Below are positions 1 to 6,117 of a DNA stretch of 8,401 nt, piece by piece (the first letter of the stretch is position 1; every line of letters begins with the position of its first letter). The notes under the pieces were generated by a model. The model saw only the letters and a program-made list of their open reading frames with translations. It searched no databases and was not told the origin of the DNA. A program made the translations under genes and the position numbers. Origin of the DNA: Sedimentisphaerales bacterium (GTDB taxonomy: Bacteria > Planctomycetota > Phycisphaerae > Sedimentisphaerales > SG8-4); NCBI GenBank assembly GCA_016932895.1, contig JAFGCA010000263.1, forward strand, positions 1-8,401, written 5' to 3'.

Positions 1-168
1 CACGCCCACAGCCCCGACGGCGTACATACTGAGGCACAATGCCGCAAGCGGATTGCGCCACCCTGCCCCGATGCCAGAATGGTACGGCCCGGTCAAAGCC
101 GCCGTGCACAGTGCACCCAGTGCGACCGTGACGGCGACCCAGACCAAGCTCTCTTGGCGTCTCAACAC
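1..168 (-). CDS. Start of an unrecognised membrane protein, cut off by window edge
   Basis: The frame opens 58 bases after the secretin stop with GTG 168 or TTG 165, behind a strong GGAGG, and stays open for 56 codons to the window edge. No ATG starts it, so it is easily missed. The N-terminus MLRRQESLVW leads into a hydrophobic helix at about residues 8-26, then a loop containing GPYHSGIGAGWRNP, then a second hydrophobic segment from about residue 41 to the edge. The positive charges before the first helix fit a cytoplasmic N-terminus. I do not recognise the family. Its place directly after the secretin in the same orientation suggests co-transcription with the pilus cluster, but a role in the pilus is not shown. 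The opposite strand also has open frames here, without comparable start signals. Confidence 0.6.
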   Translation of the reverse strand, partial: MLRRQESLVWVAVTVALGALCTAALTGPYHSGIGAGWRNPLAALCLSMYAVGAVGV

Positions 169-172
169 AACT

Positions 173-177
173 CCTCC
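173..177 (-). promoter_or_regulatory. Ribosome binding site GGAGG for the last, partial gene
   Basis: The minus strand reads GGAGGAGTTGTGTTGAGA. GGAGG ends 4 bases before GTG 168 and 7 bases before TTG 165, and an overlapping AGGAG lies even closer. The strong match supports a real gene start downstream of the secretin despite the lack of an ATG. Confidence 0.55.
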
Positions 178-226
178 GAATCTGTTGATGGCCGTTACAC
201 GCCTCTTTTCATCACCGAAACGGCGA

Positions 227-2053
227 TTAGCGTCGGATCCAGTTCTCGGCTTCCTGCCCGTCCACATCTTCCATGATGATGCTGTCGATCCTCTTGTACT
301 CCTCAGGATCGGTCTCGGCGATAATCCTTTCCCTCAAGCGCAGGGCTTCGAGATACGTCGGCCGCATCATCAATGCGATCTTGAGGTTGTACATAGCCTT
401 CTCGAGATCGCCCTCGAGGTAGTACTTGGCGCCTCTGGCATAGGCATCATCCGCCAGTCGGCTCCTGTCGATGGCCTGCATGGCCTTCTTGGCGCCTTCT
501 CGCTTGAGCCGGATATCATCGATGCGGTCTTCCCCGTTGGTCTCGGAAGGCTCTTCGATAATGTGCGGCGTCAGCAAGATGATGACCTCTTCACGCTGCG
601 AGGCATCGGTGGTGCCCCGGAACAGGGTCCCGACCAGAGGCAGATTCCCCAACACCGGGACCTGCTGCCGCGTGGAAGTAAGCACGTCACGAAACAGACC
701 GCCGATGACAACCGTTTCGCCGTCTTTGACGATCACATTCGTCTTCAGCTCGGTCGTCTTTTCGGTCGGCACCTTGTCTTCATTCAACGACGCGTCACTG
801 TCCTTCGGGTAGATATCCATGCGAATGTACCCGTCGCTGGCGATGTACGGCCGGAAGATCAGTTGCGTACCGGTCTGCAGGAACTCGACGCTGCCCGACG
901 TGGCGACGCCGCCCTGGCCGATCGTCGTGCTGCTGCGATAGCCAAGGTTGGTACCGATCAGGACCGACCCTTCCTGCTTGTTCACCGCCAGGATCTTGGT
1001 GTTGGCAAGAATGGTCACGTCGGTGACGCTTTCCAGCGCCGAGACGAACATGCGGAAATCGCCGCAACTGATGCCGACGCGTAAGCCGTTTCCGCCCTGC
1101 GTGGCGAAACCGAACGTCTCAATCGGTGTTCCGTCACCGGCCAAATCGCTAATCGTATTGATCGGATAAGTCGCTTCACTCCCGCGGTCGATGTCCATAT
1201 CCGTGACGATGGTCTCGGTCGCGGCCGTACCGTCGAGCGCGACTCCGCCGGCGAAGTTCCAATCCACACCGAACTCCATGCCTTCGGTCAGCAGCGCGCT
1301 CATGATCGTCGCTTCGACCAGGACCTGCAGAGGCCGGCTGTCGATCTCACGAATCACCGCTTCGGCTTTCTCGATGTTCTCCGGGTAGTCGAACAAGACG
1401 ATCATGTCGTTCAAGGCCGGATCGTCGCCGCCGCCTTGACTGGAGAGACCTCCACCGCTCGTGCCGCCCGCCGTCGAGATCGAACTTTGGGCAGCCGTGC
1501 TCGTCTCGATCTTCGCGCTGTCGCTGAGCACGGGCTGGACGAGCTTCTTGGCTTCCTCGGCCGTGATGTAGTACAGCGTGATGACCTTGTGCGTCATCCG
1601 TTCGGGGTCCGTCTTGATCTTCTTGTACTCGTCGACCGTGTAGACCCTGACAAAATCCCCGTCCTGCTGATACTTGAAGCCGTGTCCCAGGACGGCGTCG
1701 AGGGCCTGCTCGAACGTGACGTTGTACAGCCGGCTGACCGTCAGCTCTCCGCTGACCTGCGACGAAGGCACGATGTTCTTCTTGCACAGGGCCGCCAGCA
1801 GACGCAGTCCATCTCGGATGGTGCTTTCCTTCTGGAAGGCGATGAACTTGATCATCACCCCTTCCTCGGAGAAGTCCACCTGCGGCTCGTTCACGTCCAT
1901 GCCTTCCGCCGCCGGCGTCGCGGGCACGGCGCTGGCAAAGGGATCCGGTTCGGCCGCCCATGCCTGCCCCGCGATCAGGACAAGCAGCACGGCACAGAGC
2001 CATCGGCTCTTCCATTTGAAACGCGTTCTCTTAATGTTCTTGTCATCATACAT
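227..2053 (-). CDS. pilQ: Outer-membrane secretin (PilQ/GspD family) with C-terminal TPR-like extension
   Basis: The start at 2053 fits AGGAG at 2061-2065 with 7-base spacing; ATG 2059 is too close. The product has 608 residues. A basic segment and hydrophobic stretch end at AWA, a likely signal-peptidase site near residue 33. Residues about 67-138 form the N0/STN domain, including LTVSRLYNVTFEQALDAVL, and about 154-240 form an N1-type domain with a Gly/Ser-rich loop at about 188-212. The secretin pore domain covers about 320-500 and contains NVIVKDGETVVIGGLFRD, VPVLGNLPLVGTLFR and EEVIILLTPHIIEE. The last 70 residues contain a TPR-like helical pair (AYARGAKYYLEGDLEKAMYN, then IALMMRPTYLEALRL), unusual behind a secretin pore. 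The protein forms the gated outer-membrane channel for the fibre. PilQ versus GspD cannot be settled by sequence alone; the PilM-N-O context favours PilQ. Confidence 0.93.
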   Translation of the reverse strand: MYDDKNIKRTRFKWKSRWLCAVLLVLIAGQAWAAEPDPFASAVPATPAAEGMDVNEPQVDFSEEGVMIKFIAFQKESTIRDGLRLLAALCKKNIVPSSQVSGELTVSRLYNVTFEQALDAVLGHGFKYQQDGDFVRVYTVDEYKKIKTDPERMTHKVITLYYITAEEAKKLVQPVLSDSAKIETSTAAQSSISTAGGTSGGGLSSQGGGDDPALNDMIVLFDYPENIEKAEAVIREIDSRPLQVLVEATIMSALLTEGMEFGVDWNFAGGVALDGTAATETIVTDMDIDRGSEATYPINTISDLAGDGTPIETFGFATQGGNGLRVGISCGDFRMFVSALESVTDVTILANTKILAVNKQEGSVLIGTNLGYRSSTTIGQGGVATSGSVEFLQTGTQLIFRPYIASDGYIRMDIYPKDSDASLNEDKVPTEKTTELKTNVIVKDGETVVIGGLFRDVLTSTRQQVPVLGNLPLVGTLFRGTTDASQREEVIILLTPHIIEEPSETNGEDRIDDIRLKREGAKKAMQAIDRSRLADDAYARGAKYYLEGDLEKAMYNLKIALMMRPTYLEALRLRERIIAETDPEEYKRIDSIIMEDVDGQEAENWIRR

Positions 2054-2060
2054 AATCATA

Positions 2061-2065
2061 CTCCT
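2061..2065 (-). promoter_or_regulatory. Ribosome binding site AGGAG deciding the secretin start
   Basis: AGGAG is one base before ATG 2059 but seven bases before ATG 2053. The second spacing is normal for translation, so the start at 2053 is preferred. Confidence 0.65.
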
Positions 2066-2099
2066 GCTCTTTCAAATTCACGTTATTGAAAACGCTTGG

Positions 2100-2118
2100 G
2101 ATTTGACGATTTCAAATC
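2100..2118 (-). repeat. Hairpin in the PilP-like gene / secretin spacer
   Basis: GATTTGA and TCAAATC pair perfectly (7 base pairs) across a five-base loop in the 68-base spacer before the secretin. The spacer also holds an overlapping palindrome AAATCGATTT (2114-2123). No run of T follows, so it is not a standard terminator. It could affect mRNA processing or stability, or bind a regulator. Confidence 0.4.
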
Positions 2119-2127
2119 GATTTCCAT

Positions 2128-2736
2128 TTACTTTCTCACATCAAGATACTGCGCCAGTCTCAGCGTCAGTTGTGTACCTCTACATCCAATAAGCACCGCA
2201 TCTTCATAAATGCGTAACACTTCGAATTCGCATGTGTCCGAGCCGTCTGCGGCAGTGAGCTTGTCCCCTACCGACAACAATTCGTCGTTGACAAAGGCCT
2301 GGGGATTCTCACTCCAAAGCACCGCCTCCAGTCTCAATTTCTGTGCAATTCTGATCGCCACTTCTTGAGCATGATCGGAAGAGACTACGTGTACTTCTGT
2401 ACCAGTATCTGCCGTTTGCCCGCGCGCGGCCCGGCGAAACGCTTCCCAGTCGCGTGCGGCAAAGAAATCTCGATCGATGGTATCATTTCGTCCCAACACC
2501 GTGGGCAAAGCGACAAAGCGGACGTTGGGGTTCGGTTGCGTCGGCGCCCCTTGCGCGCCCGCCGAGGCGGGAGCCGCCCCTGCCGAGTGGGGCTTCTTGC
2601 CCGTGAGCACACGGATCCACATAAGCGTCATAATGGCAAAGAGCGAGACCGCCACGACCGTCTTCTTTCGATCGGCGGCCAAATACCACAGGGAAGAGCT
2701 TGCCCTGGAAACACGTTTTCTTCGGTTACGCATCAT
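2128..2736 (-). CDS. PilP/GspC-like inner-membrane connector protein
   Basis: This 202-residue protein sits where pilP is expected, between pilO and the secretin. It has a basic N-terminus (RNRRKR), one membrane helix at about 25-43, an Ala/Pro/Gly-rich linker at about 50-72 and a periplasmic domain. The last 50 residues (FVNDELLSVGDKL, then EFEVLRIYEDAVLIGCRGTQLTLRL) resemble the HR/PilP beta domain that grips the secretin N0 domain. Classical PilP is a lipoprotein. No lipobox cysteine is visible here, and the membrane-helix layout is that of GspC. ATGs at 2736 and 2733 both overlap the pilO stop, and no strong ribosome binding site is visible. Assignment rests on topology, position and the C-terminal pattern rather than on strong sequence identity. 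Confidence 0.65.
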   Translation of the reverse strand: MMRNRRKRVSRASSSLWYLAADRKKTVVAVSLFAIMTLMWIRVLTGKKPHSAGAAPASAGAQGAPTQPNPNVRFVALPTVLGRNDTIDRDFFAARDWEAFRRAARGQTADTGTEVHVVSSDHAQEVAIRIAQKLRLEAVLWSENPQAFVNDELLSVGDKLTAADGSDTCEFEVLRIYEDAVLIGCRGTQLTLRLAQYLDVRK

Positions 2737-3340
2737 CGGTCACACTTTTTCGGGACGTGTCGGCAGCCGTGTCACCGCTCTTGTACGGCCTTTGCGGGCG
2801 GTAAAAGATCACCGCCTCCGTATGCATGCTGACCTGTCCGGTGTATTCGTTGTCGTTCTTCAACACGGCCTTCTCGATCCGCACCAGCCGGTCCATGGCC
2901 TGAAAGTCCTGGAAGAAACCAAAAACCTCTTTGATGGTGCCCTTGCAGTTCATATGAACCGGAATACAGTTGACACCGCTGCGTTCGATATCGCTTTGCG
3001 GGATAATGTTCTGCTCTGTCAAATTGTGCGTATTCATGATGCGGGCGATATCCTGCAAAAACGCACCCAGCGATCCTTTGGCCGGAACATACGTCTCATA
3101 GTTCTTTACAATCTCTTCGACCTTACGGAGACGCTTCTTGAGCTTCGGCAATTCCCTACTTTGCGTCGCGGCGGTCCTGATCGCGCGCACCTGTTTGTCC
3201 TTGGCCTGCTTGAGGGACTGCAAACGCTGTTGCGAGGGCATGTACCCATAGAACAGGAAATCGGCCACGAAGAGAAAGCCGATGAGATAAACCCACATCT
3301 GCTGTCTCCGGGCCCCCGGTTTGGATGCGATCTTGTTCAT
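2726..3340 (-). CDS. pilO: Type IV pilus inner-membrane platform protein PilO
   Basis: The start is taken at ATG 3340, sharing one base with the pilN stop (TGATG); a GTG one codon earlier (3343) is an alternative. The product has 204 residues: a basic cytoplasmic stub, a membrane helix at about 16-34, a coiled coil at about 36-82 rich in Lys, Arg and Glu, and a periplasmic ferredoxin-like domain at about 88-181. The segments PVHMNCKGTIKEVFGFFQDF and MDRLVRIEKAVL are the family signature. PilO dimerises with PilN and contacts the PilP-type subunit. Its length is normal for the family. The end overlaps the next gene by up to 11 bases, so the four genes pilM to the PilP-like gene form one coupled block. 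Confidence 0.92.
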   Translation of the reverse strand: MNKIASKPGARRQQMWVYLIGFLFVADFLFYGYMPSQQRLQSLKQAKDKQVRAIRTAATQSRELPKLKKRLRKVEEIVKNYETYVPAKGSLGAFLQDIARIMNTHNLTEQNIIPQSDIERSGVNCIPVHMNCKGTIKEVFGFFQDFQAMDRLVRIEKAVLKNDNEYTGQVSMHTEAVIFYRPQRPYKSGDTAADTSRKSVTDDA

Positions 3341-4068
3341 CACCCTTCGATTTCCTCATAATTTGCCAGATAGCAGGTAATCTCGAACTCGCTGGTTTGG
3401 ATCGTTTCATTCTTCTGTGCGGCCGATCCGCCGCCCGGCCCCGGCGTCTGGACCCGGGCGTCTCCCGCAGGCACCGAAACCTCCGTATTGCGAGAGTACG
3501 AGGGGTAGACCTCCCGAAAATAGACGGAATCGTCAAGCCGGCAGACAAGCGCCGCCACGTCCGCCGGCGTGGCCGCCACACCGGCCAGAATGATCTTGAA
3601 ACGCGTATCGCCCAACGACACACGAGTGCCCGAGGACCCCGCCTGCGCGGCCGTACGAACGCCCGATTCGCCAGAGGCTCCGCCTTGACTTCGGCCCGGC
3701 AACGGCTCGCTGATGCACTCGACCCGGCTCAAGACCACCGTCTCGGCAATGACGTGACTCATCTCAGCCAACAACGACGCCACGTCGATTTTCGAATCGA
3801 TGCGCTCGATCAGATTGGCCTTCGTCTGCACGTCGCTCAAGGCCTTGGCGATCACGTTATACTCATGCAGCATATTCTCGGCCTGGACCCGTTCCTCTTC
3901 GAACCGGGCCAGCTCCGCCGTGGCTCGAGCCGTCTTCTGCGTTACGGTCACGTTGTACGTCATCATCCCCAGAAAGATCAGGGCCAGCGTGGCATACTGT
4001 CGACGCATATGCACCTGCCGACGTCGGCCTTCTCTATACCACTCGGGAAGGAAGTCGATTTCTTTCAT
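3340..4068 (-). CDS. pilN: Type IV pilus inner-membrane platform protein PilN
   Basis: The start is ATG 4068, overlapping the pilM stop (ATGA) and preceded by GGAAGG 9 bases upstream. The frame extends back to 4188, but the extra 40 residues are arginine-rich pilM antisense-frame noise. The product has 242 residues. The N-terminus KEIDFLPEWYRE is the variant of the PilN INLLPxR motif that docks into PilM. A single membrane helix spans about 25-43, a coiled coil follows to about 95, and a periplasmic ferredoxin-like domain covers about 105-235. That domain carries two low-complexity loops, at about 124-149 (Gly/Ser/Ala-rich) and about 200-222 (Pro/Gly-rich), so it is somewhat larger than the usual PilN. 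PilN pairs with PilO in the periplasm. The end overlaps pilO. Confidence 0.9.
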   Translation of the reverse strand: MKEIDFLPEWYREGRRRQVHMRRQYATLALIFLGMMTYNVTVTQKTARATAELARFEEERVQAENMLHEYNVIAKALSDVQTKANLIERIDSKIDVASLLAEMSHVIAETVVLSRVECISEPLPGRSQGGASGESGVRTAAQAGSSGTRVSLGDTRFKIILAGVAATPADVAALVCRLDDSVYFREVYPSYSRNTEVSVPAGDARVQTPGPGGGSAAQKNETIQTSEFEITCYLANYEEIEG

Positions 4069-5216
4069 AGCCGTTCGCCTTCCAACACAGGTTCGCGTGC
4101 GGCGCGCCGCGCGCCGTGGCCACCGGCGTATTGCCGTCGGCCCTTCAAGCTCAGCCCCACGGCCAGCGCCAAATCCGCAGACGAGCACGTCTCGCCTTCA
4201 CCCGAGGGGCGGTCGCCGCCGTCGAAACCGCGCAGGGGCTCGCCCACCTCGATCTCCACCGACAGATGGCGTCTGAACACGTCCAGCAAAATGCTTTCGT
4301 ACGCCCCGCCGCCGACGATCACGGCCCGCTCCACCCGCTTGCCGCGGAACGTCACCGTATGATAGCGAAGACAGAGCGACAGTTCTTTCGCGAGGGCTTC
4401 GGCCGCTGAGGTCACCACGTCGACCACCGAGCGTCGGGTCGAGGCCTCCACCGGCTCGGCCCGCTGCAGTCTCAGCCGCAGGGATTCCGCGTCCGGAACC
4501 GACAGGCCCAGCGTGGACGCCACGTCTTCGCTGAAACGAGCCGCTCCCAAAGGAATCTGCTTCACGAAACAGATGCCGCCGCTGCGTCCGAACACCACCG
4601 TCGTATGCCCGTGTCCGACGTCCACGAAAATGATCGTTCGCTGCTTGTCCTCTTCCCGGCGCAACCTTCGCTCGAAACTGCGAAACAAGGCATTGGGGGC
4701 GGCATCGATGCCGGCAGGCTGCAAACCGGCGTTCTCCAGCAGCGAAATGTGACTCTTGATGACCTCGTTGTCCGCCGCCAGGACAATGTACTCATTCTTC
4801 GCTTCGTCCCCCTGGCGAACGCTGCCGGCCAACACGTAGTTGATCGTGTCGGTCTCTCCGTCCAGCCCGAATCGGCGGACCGCCTCTTTACGCAACACCT
4901 TCTCAATCTGGTGCGTTTCCGTTTCCGCCAGACGCATGGAGGTGATTCGCAGTTCGTCGCAGGACAACGCTGAGACCGATTTGCGGCCCCGAAAACCGCG
5001 GCGTGCCAAAAGCTGTTTGATCGTCCGGACCACGGCGTCCCGTCTCTCCTCTTGGGACGCGTCGCGATCGACGTCCAGAGGCGCCCGTTCGGCGCACACC
5101 ACCTTCAGACGGTCCTCCGCCTGCGCCAGTTGCACCATCTTGACGCGGCGAACGCCGATATCCACCCCGATGGGAAGGACTCTCTGCTTCATCGCCATCC
5201 AATTCGACATCAACAT
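4065..5216 (-). CDS. pilM: Type IV pilus assembly ATPase-fold protein PilM
   Basis: PilM is a cytoplasmic FtsA/actin-fold protein that binds ATP and the cytoplasmic tail of PilN, coupling the cytosolic motor to the inner-membrane platform. The expected nucleotide motifs are present in the 383-residue frame: phosphate-1 at about 16-30 (IGVDIGVRRVKMVQL), phosphate-2 at about 195-225 (IIFVDVGHGHTTVVFGRSGG) and the adenosine motif at about 297-305 (RAVIVGGGAY). A region around 160-180 (ENAGLQPAGIDAAPNALFR) is also typical of PilM. The start is uncertain: ATGs at 5216, 5210, 5198 and 5192 are all in frame, none has a clear ribosome binding site, and the latest leaves a leader closest to known PilMs. 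A basic tail of about 25 residues follows the last fold element. The stop overlaps the pilN start as ATGA, implying translational coupling. Confidence 0.92.
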   Translation of the reverse strand: MLMSNWMAMKQRVLPIGVDIGVRRVKMVQLAQAEDRLKVVCAERAPLDVDRDASQEERRDAVVRTIKQLLARRGFRGRKSVSALSCDELRITSMRLAETETHQIEKVLRKEAVRRFGLDGETDTINYVLAGSVRQGDEAKNEYIVLAADNEVIKSHISLLENAGLQPAGIDAAPNALFRSFERRLRREEDKQRTIIFVDVGHGHTTVVFGRSGGICFVKQIPLGAARFSEDVASTLGLSVPDAESLRLRLQRAEPVEASTRRSVVDVVTSAAEALAKELSLCLRYHTVTFRGKRVERAVIVGGGAYESILLDVFRRHLSVEIEVGEPLRGFDGGDRPSGEGETCSSADLALAVGLSLKGRRQYAGGHGARRAAREPVLEGERL

Positions 5217-5226
5217 CTCACGTCAC

Positions 5227-5745
5227 TCAATCGGATATCGTAATGTACCCCGTCACGGGCTCTACGCTGACCGTTTTCGTTATGCCTCCGGCCTCCAGGG
5301 TGATCACTCCGCTGTTCAACGCGGCGAGAGTGCCCGGGGTGCCGGCCAACGGACTTCCCAGGTAGTCAAAGGTGACCGCGCTGAAGCCGTCGAAATCGGC
5401 ATCGACCAGATCGACCCGGTTGAGACGCCCTTCGTTCTGGAAGTCGACCCGATAGTCAAACTGCTTCCTGACGGGATGGGGGACAACGGTCCCGGTCTCA
5501 TCCTGGATCTCGTAAGTTTCGGCCGTCTTGTCAAAGACAACGGAATAGTATTCTCCTCTGCTGATGGCCGCGCTCTTGGCGTACTCCAGATCGGCCGCCA
5601 GCATGTTCGAGGCGGCGCGAATCTGCATGCCTCCGGCCGACGAGATCATGGGGACCGCGATCGCGGCGGCCACGCCCAGAATGACCATGACGATCATCAG
5701 CTCAATGAGTGTGAATCCAATTTGTTTTCTTGCGTTCTGGCACAT
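5227..5745 (-). CDS. gspH: GspH/FimT-like pseudopilin
   Basis: This 172-residue protein has a class III (type IV prepilin) signal. The leader MCQNARKQIG is cut by prepilin peptidase after G10, the mature protein starts FTLIELMIV with Glu at +5, and a hydrophobic helix runs to about residue 33. Behind it, the segment around residues 40-62 (ASNMLAADLEYAKSAAISRG) matches the GspH/FimT pattern, and a beta-rich C-terminal domain follows and ends GYITISD. In type II secretion and type IV pili such proteins are minor fibre subunits near the tip. The gene follows the 372-base spacer, has its own good ribosome binding site and is followed by pilM after 10 bases. Length and motifs are normal for the family. 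A FimT or general pseudopilin name would be equally fair. Confidence 0.88.
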   Translation of the reverse strand: MCQNARKQIGFTLIELMIVMVILGVAAAIAVPMISSAGGMQIRAASNMLAADLEYAKSAAISRGEYYSVVFDKTAETYEIQDETGTVVPHPVRKQFDYRVDFQNEGRLNRVDLVDADFDGFSAVTFDYLGSPLAGTPGTLAALNSGVITLEAGGITKTVSVEPVTGYITISD

Positions 5746-5755
5746 AGTTCACCCT

Positions 5756-5761
5756 ACCTCC
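5756..5761 (-). promoter_or_regulatory. Ribosome binding site GGAGGT for gspH
   Basis: GGAGGT lies 10 bases before ATG 5745. It supports the annotated gspH start, which also leaves a short leader directly before the prepilin cleavage site. Confidence 0.7.
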
Positions 5762-5803
5762 GTTGCTTCTTCGGTCCTTGCGGTGTGCCTCTTTACCTTC
5801 GCG

Positions 5804-6082
5804 TCAAGTAAGCATTTCCGGACGTCTTTTGGCCCCCACCCTCATTGCCCTTGCCCGGGCGGTTCCGCAGGCAAAACGGACGTACCGGACCGCGTCGGCC
5901 TTGATGCCGCCGGGACGAAGGCCCGTTTCCTGCGCCAATATCGACTGATTTGCCGTCATCAAAACCCCGCGACGAAGGGGTCCTTTTCCTTCCAGGCCCG
6001 TTCGCGGCGCGGCCCGTGCCGCCAAACGGCCTGCACAAGTGCGTCCGTTTCTTTCCGGCCGGACTGACGAGCAAATACACAT
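5804..6082 (-). CDS. Possible small basic protein of 92 residues, function unknown
   Basis: The frame starts at ATG 6082, 35 bases after the stop of the GspK-like gene, and ends at a TGA at 5804-5806. An exact AGGAGG (6098-6093) lies 10 bases upstream, which is the main support for translation. The product begins MCICSSVRPE, is rich in Arg, Ala and Gly, has four Cys (residues 2, 4, 16 and 72), and shows no signal peptide, membrane helix or pilin leader. The frame extends further upstream with an ATG at 6166, but that part lies inside the preceding gene. An overlapping frame of similar length (6149-5793) shows that open frames are cheap in this GC-rich stretch. The same DNA may instead be structured RNA or a repeat element. 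I do not recognise the sequence. Confidence 0.3.
   Translation of the reverse strand: MCICSSVRPERNGRTCAGRLAARAAPRTGLEGKGPLRRGVLMTANQSILAQETGLRPGGIKADAVRYVRFACGTARARAMRVGAKRRPEMLT
5813..5826 (-). repeat. Direct repeat copy 2, GACGTCCGGAAATG
   Basis: This is the second copy of the 14-base direct repeat, differing by one base from the copy at 6080-6093. It lies just before the stop of the 92-codon frame and about 70 bases before the gspH start. Confidence 0.45.
5867..5933 (-). ncRNA. Possible structured RNA element with three-way junction
   Basis: An 11-pair helix with a two-base bulge joins 5867-5879 and 5923-5933 (GCAGGAAACGG with CCGTTTTGCCTGC on the minus strand). Two smaller stems lie within it: GCCTT/AAGGC (5898-5902 with 5918-5922) and GACG/CGTC (5879-5882 with 5893-5896, sharing one base with the outer helix). 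Together they fill the enclosed space with almost no unpaired junction bases. The element is about 100 bases ahead of gspH in the operon direction. It matches no riboswitch consensus I know, and the pairing could also be a mere inverted repeat in GC-rich DNA. Confidence 0.25.
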
Positions 6083-6093
6083 TTTCGGACGTC
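6080..6093 (-). repeat. Direct repeat copy 1, GACGTCCGAAAATG
   Basis: The minus strand reads GACGTCCGAAAATG. The second copy, at 5813-5826, reads GACGTCCGGAAATG in the same orientation, with 13 of 14 bases identical. The copies bracket 253 bases and lie near the two ends of the spacer. They could be a target-site duplication around an inserted element, a pair of protein-binding sites, or chance. No terminal inverted repeats were seen inside them. Confidence 0.45.
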
Positions 6094-6098
6094 CTCCT
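6093..6098 (-). promoter_or_regulatory. Ribosome binding site AGGAGG before the 92-codon frame
   Basis: A perfect AGGAGG lies 10 bases before ATG 6082. It sets the start of the small frame and is stronger than most other ribosome binding sites in the window. Its last base opens the upstream copy of the 14-base direct repeat. Confidence 0.5.
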
Positions 6099-6117
6099 GT
6101 CTGACTCACGTCGAGTT

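Larger units (their letters stand above)
5746..6117. other. 372-base spacer between GspK-like and gspH genes
   Basis: This is the only large gap in an otherwise tightly packed, overlapping gene cluster. It holds a 92-codon minus-strand frame with a good ribosome binding site (6082-5804), two near-identical 14-base direct repeats close to its ends, an inverted repeat with a compact junction-like fold (5867-5933), a short GC hairpin (5964-5981) and the gspH ribosome binding site. I recognise no known riboswitch or promoter. The stretch is GC-rich and translates into arginine-rich, low-hydrophobicity sequence, as spacer or dispersed-repeat DNA often does. Confidence 0.6.

Noticed and set aside
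53..1084. Long plus-strand open frame of 343 codons opposite the secretin
   Set aside because: Its product is compositionally odd and without recognisable domains, while the minus strand encodes a clear secretin over the same bases. It is an antisense shadow of GC-rich coding DNA.
4069..4188. N-terminal extension of PilN by 40 residues
   Set aside because: The extension lies inside pilM and is arginine-rich. The ATGA overlap start at 4068 directly yields the PilM-docking motif near the N-terminus, as in the family.
3325..4362. Plus-strand open frame of 345 codons opposite pilN and pilM
   Set aside because: It spans the coupled pilM-pilN junction and gives a low-complexity basic product, as expected for a shadow frame.
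5807..5840. Promoter with TTGACG as -35 box before gspH
   Set aside because: No acceptable -10 box lies 16-18 bases downstream, so the TTGACG match alone is not enough.
5961..5981. GC hairpin ACCCC/GGGGT followed by TTTT on the minus strand, as a terminator
   Set aside because: The stem is only five pairs and the T run only four bases. A terminator here would cut off gspH and pilM-Q with no convincing new promoter seen downstream.
5746..6117. Cyclic-di-GMP riboswitch in the spacer
   Set aside because: The spacer position would suit one, but the conserved core bases and paired elements of the known classes were not found by eye.
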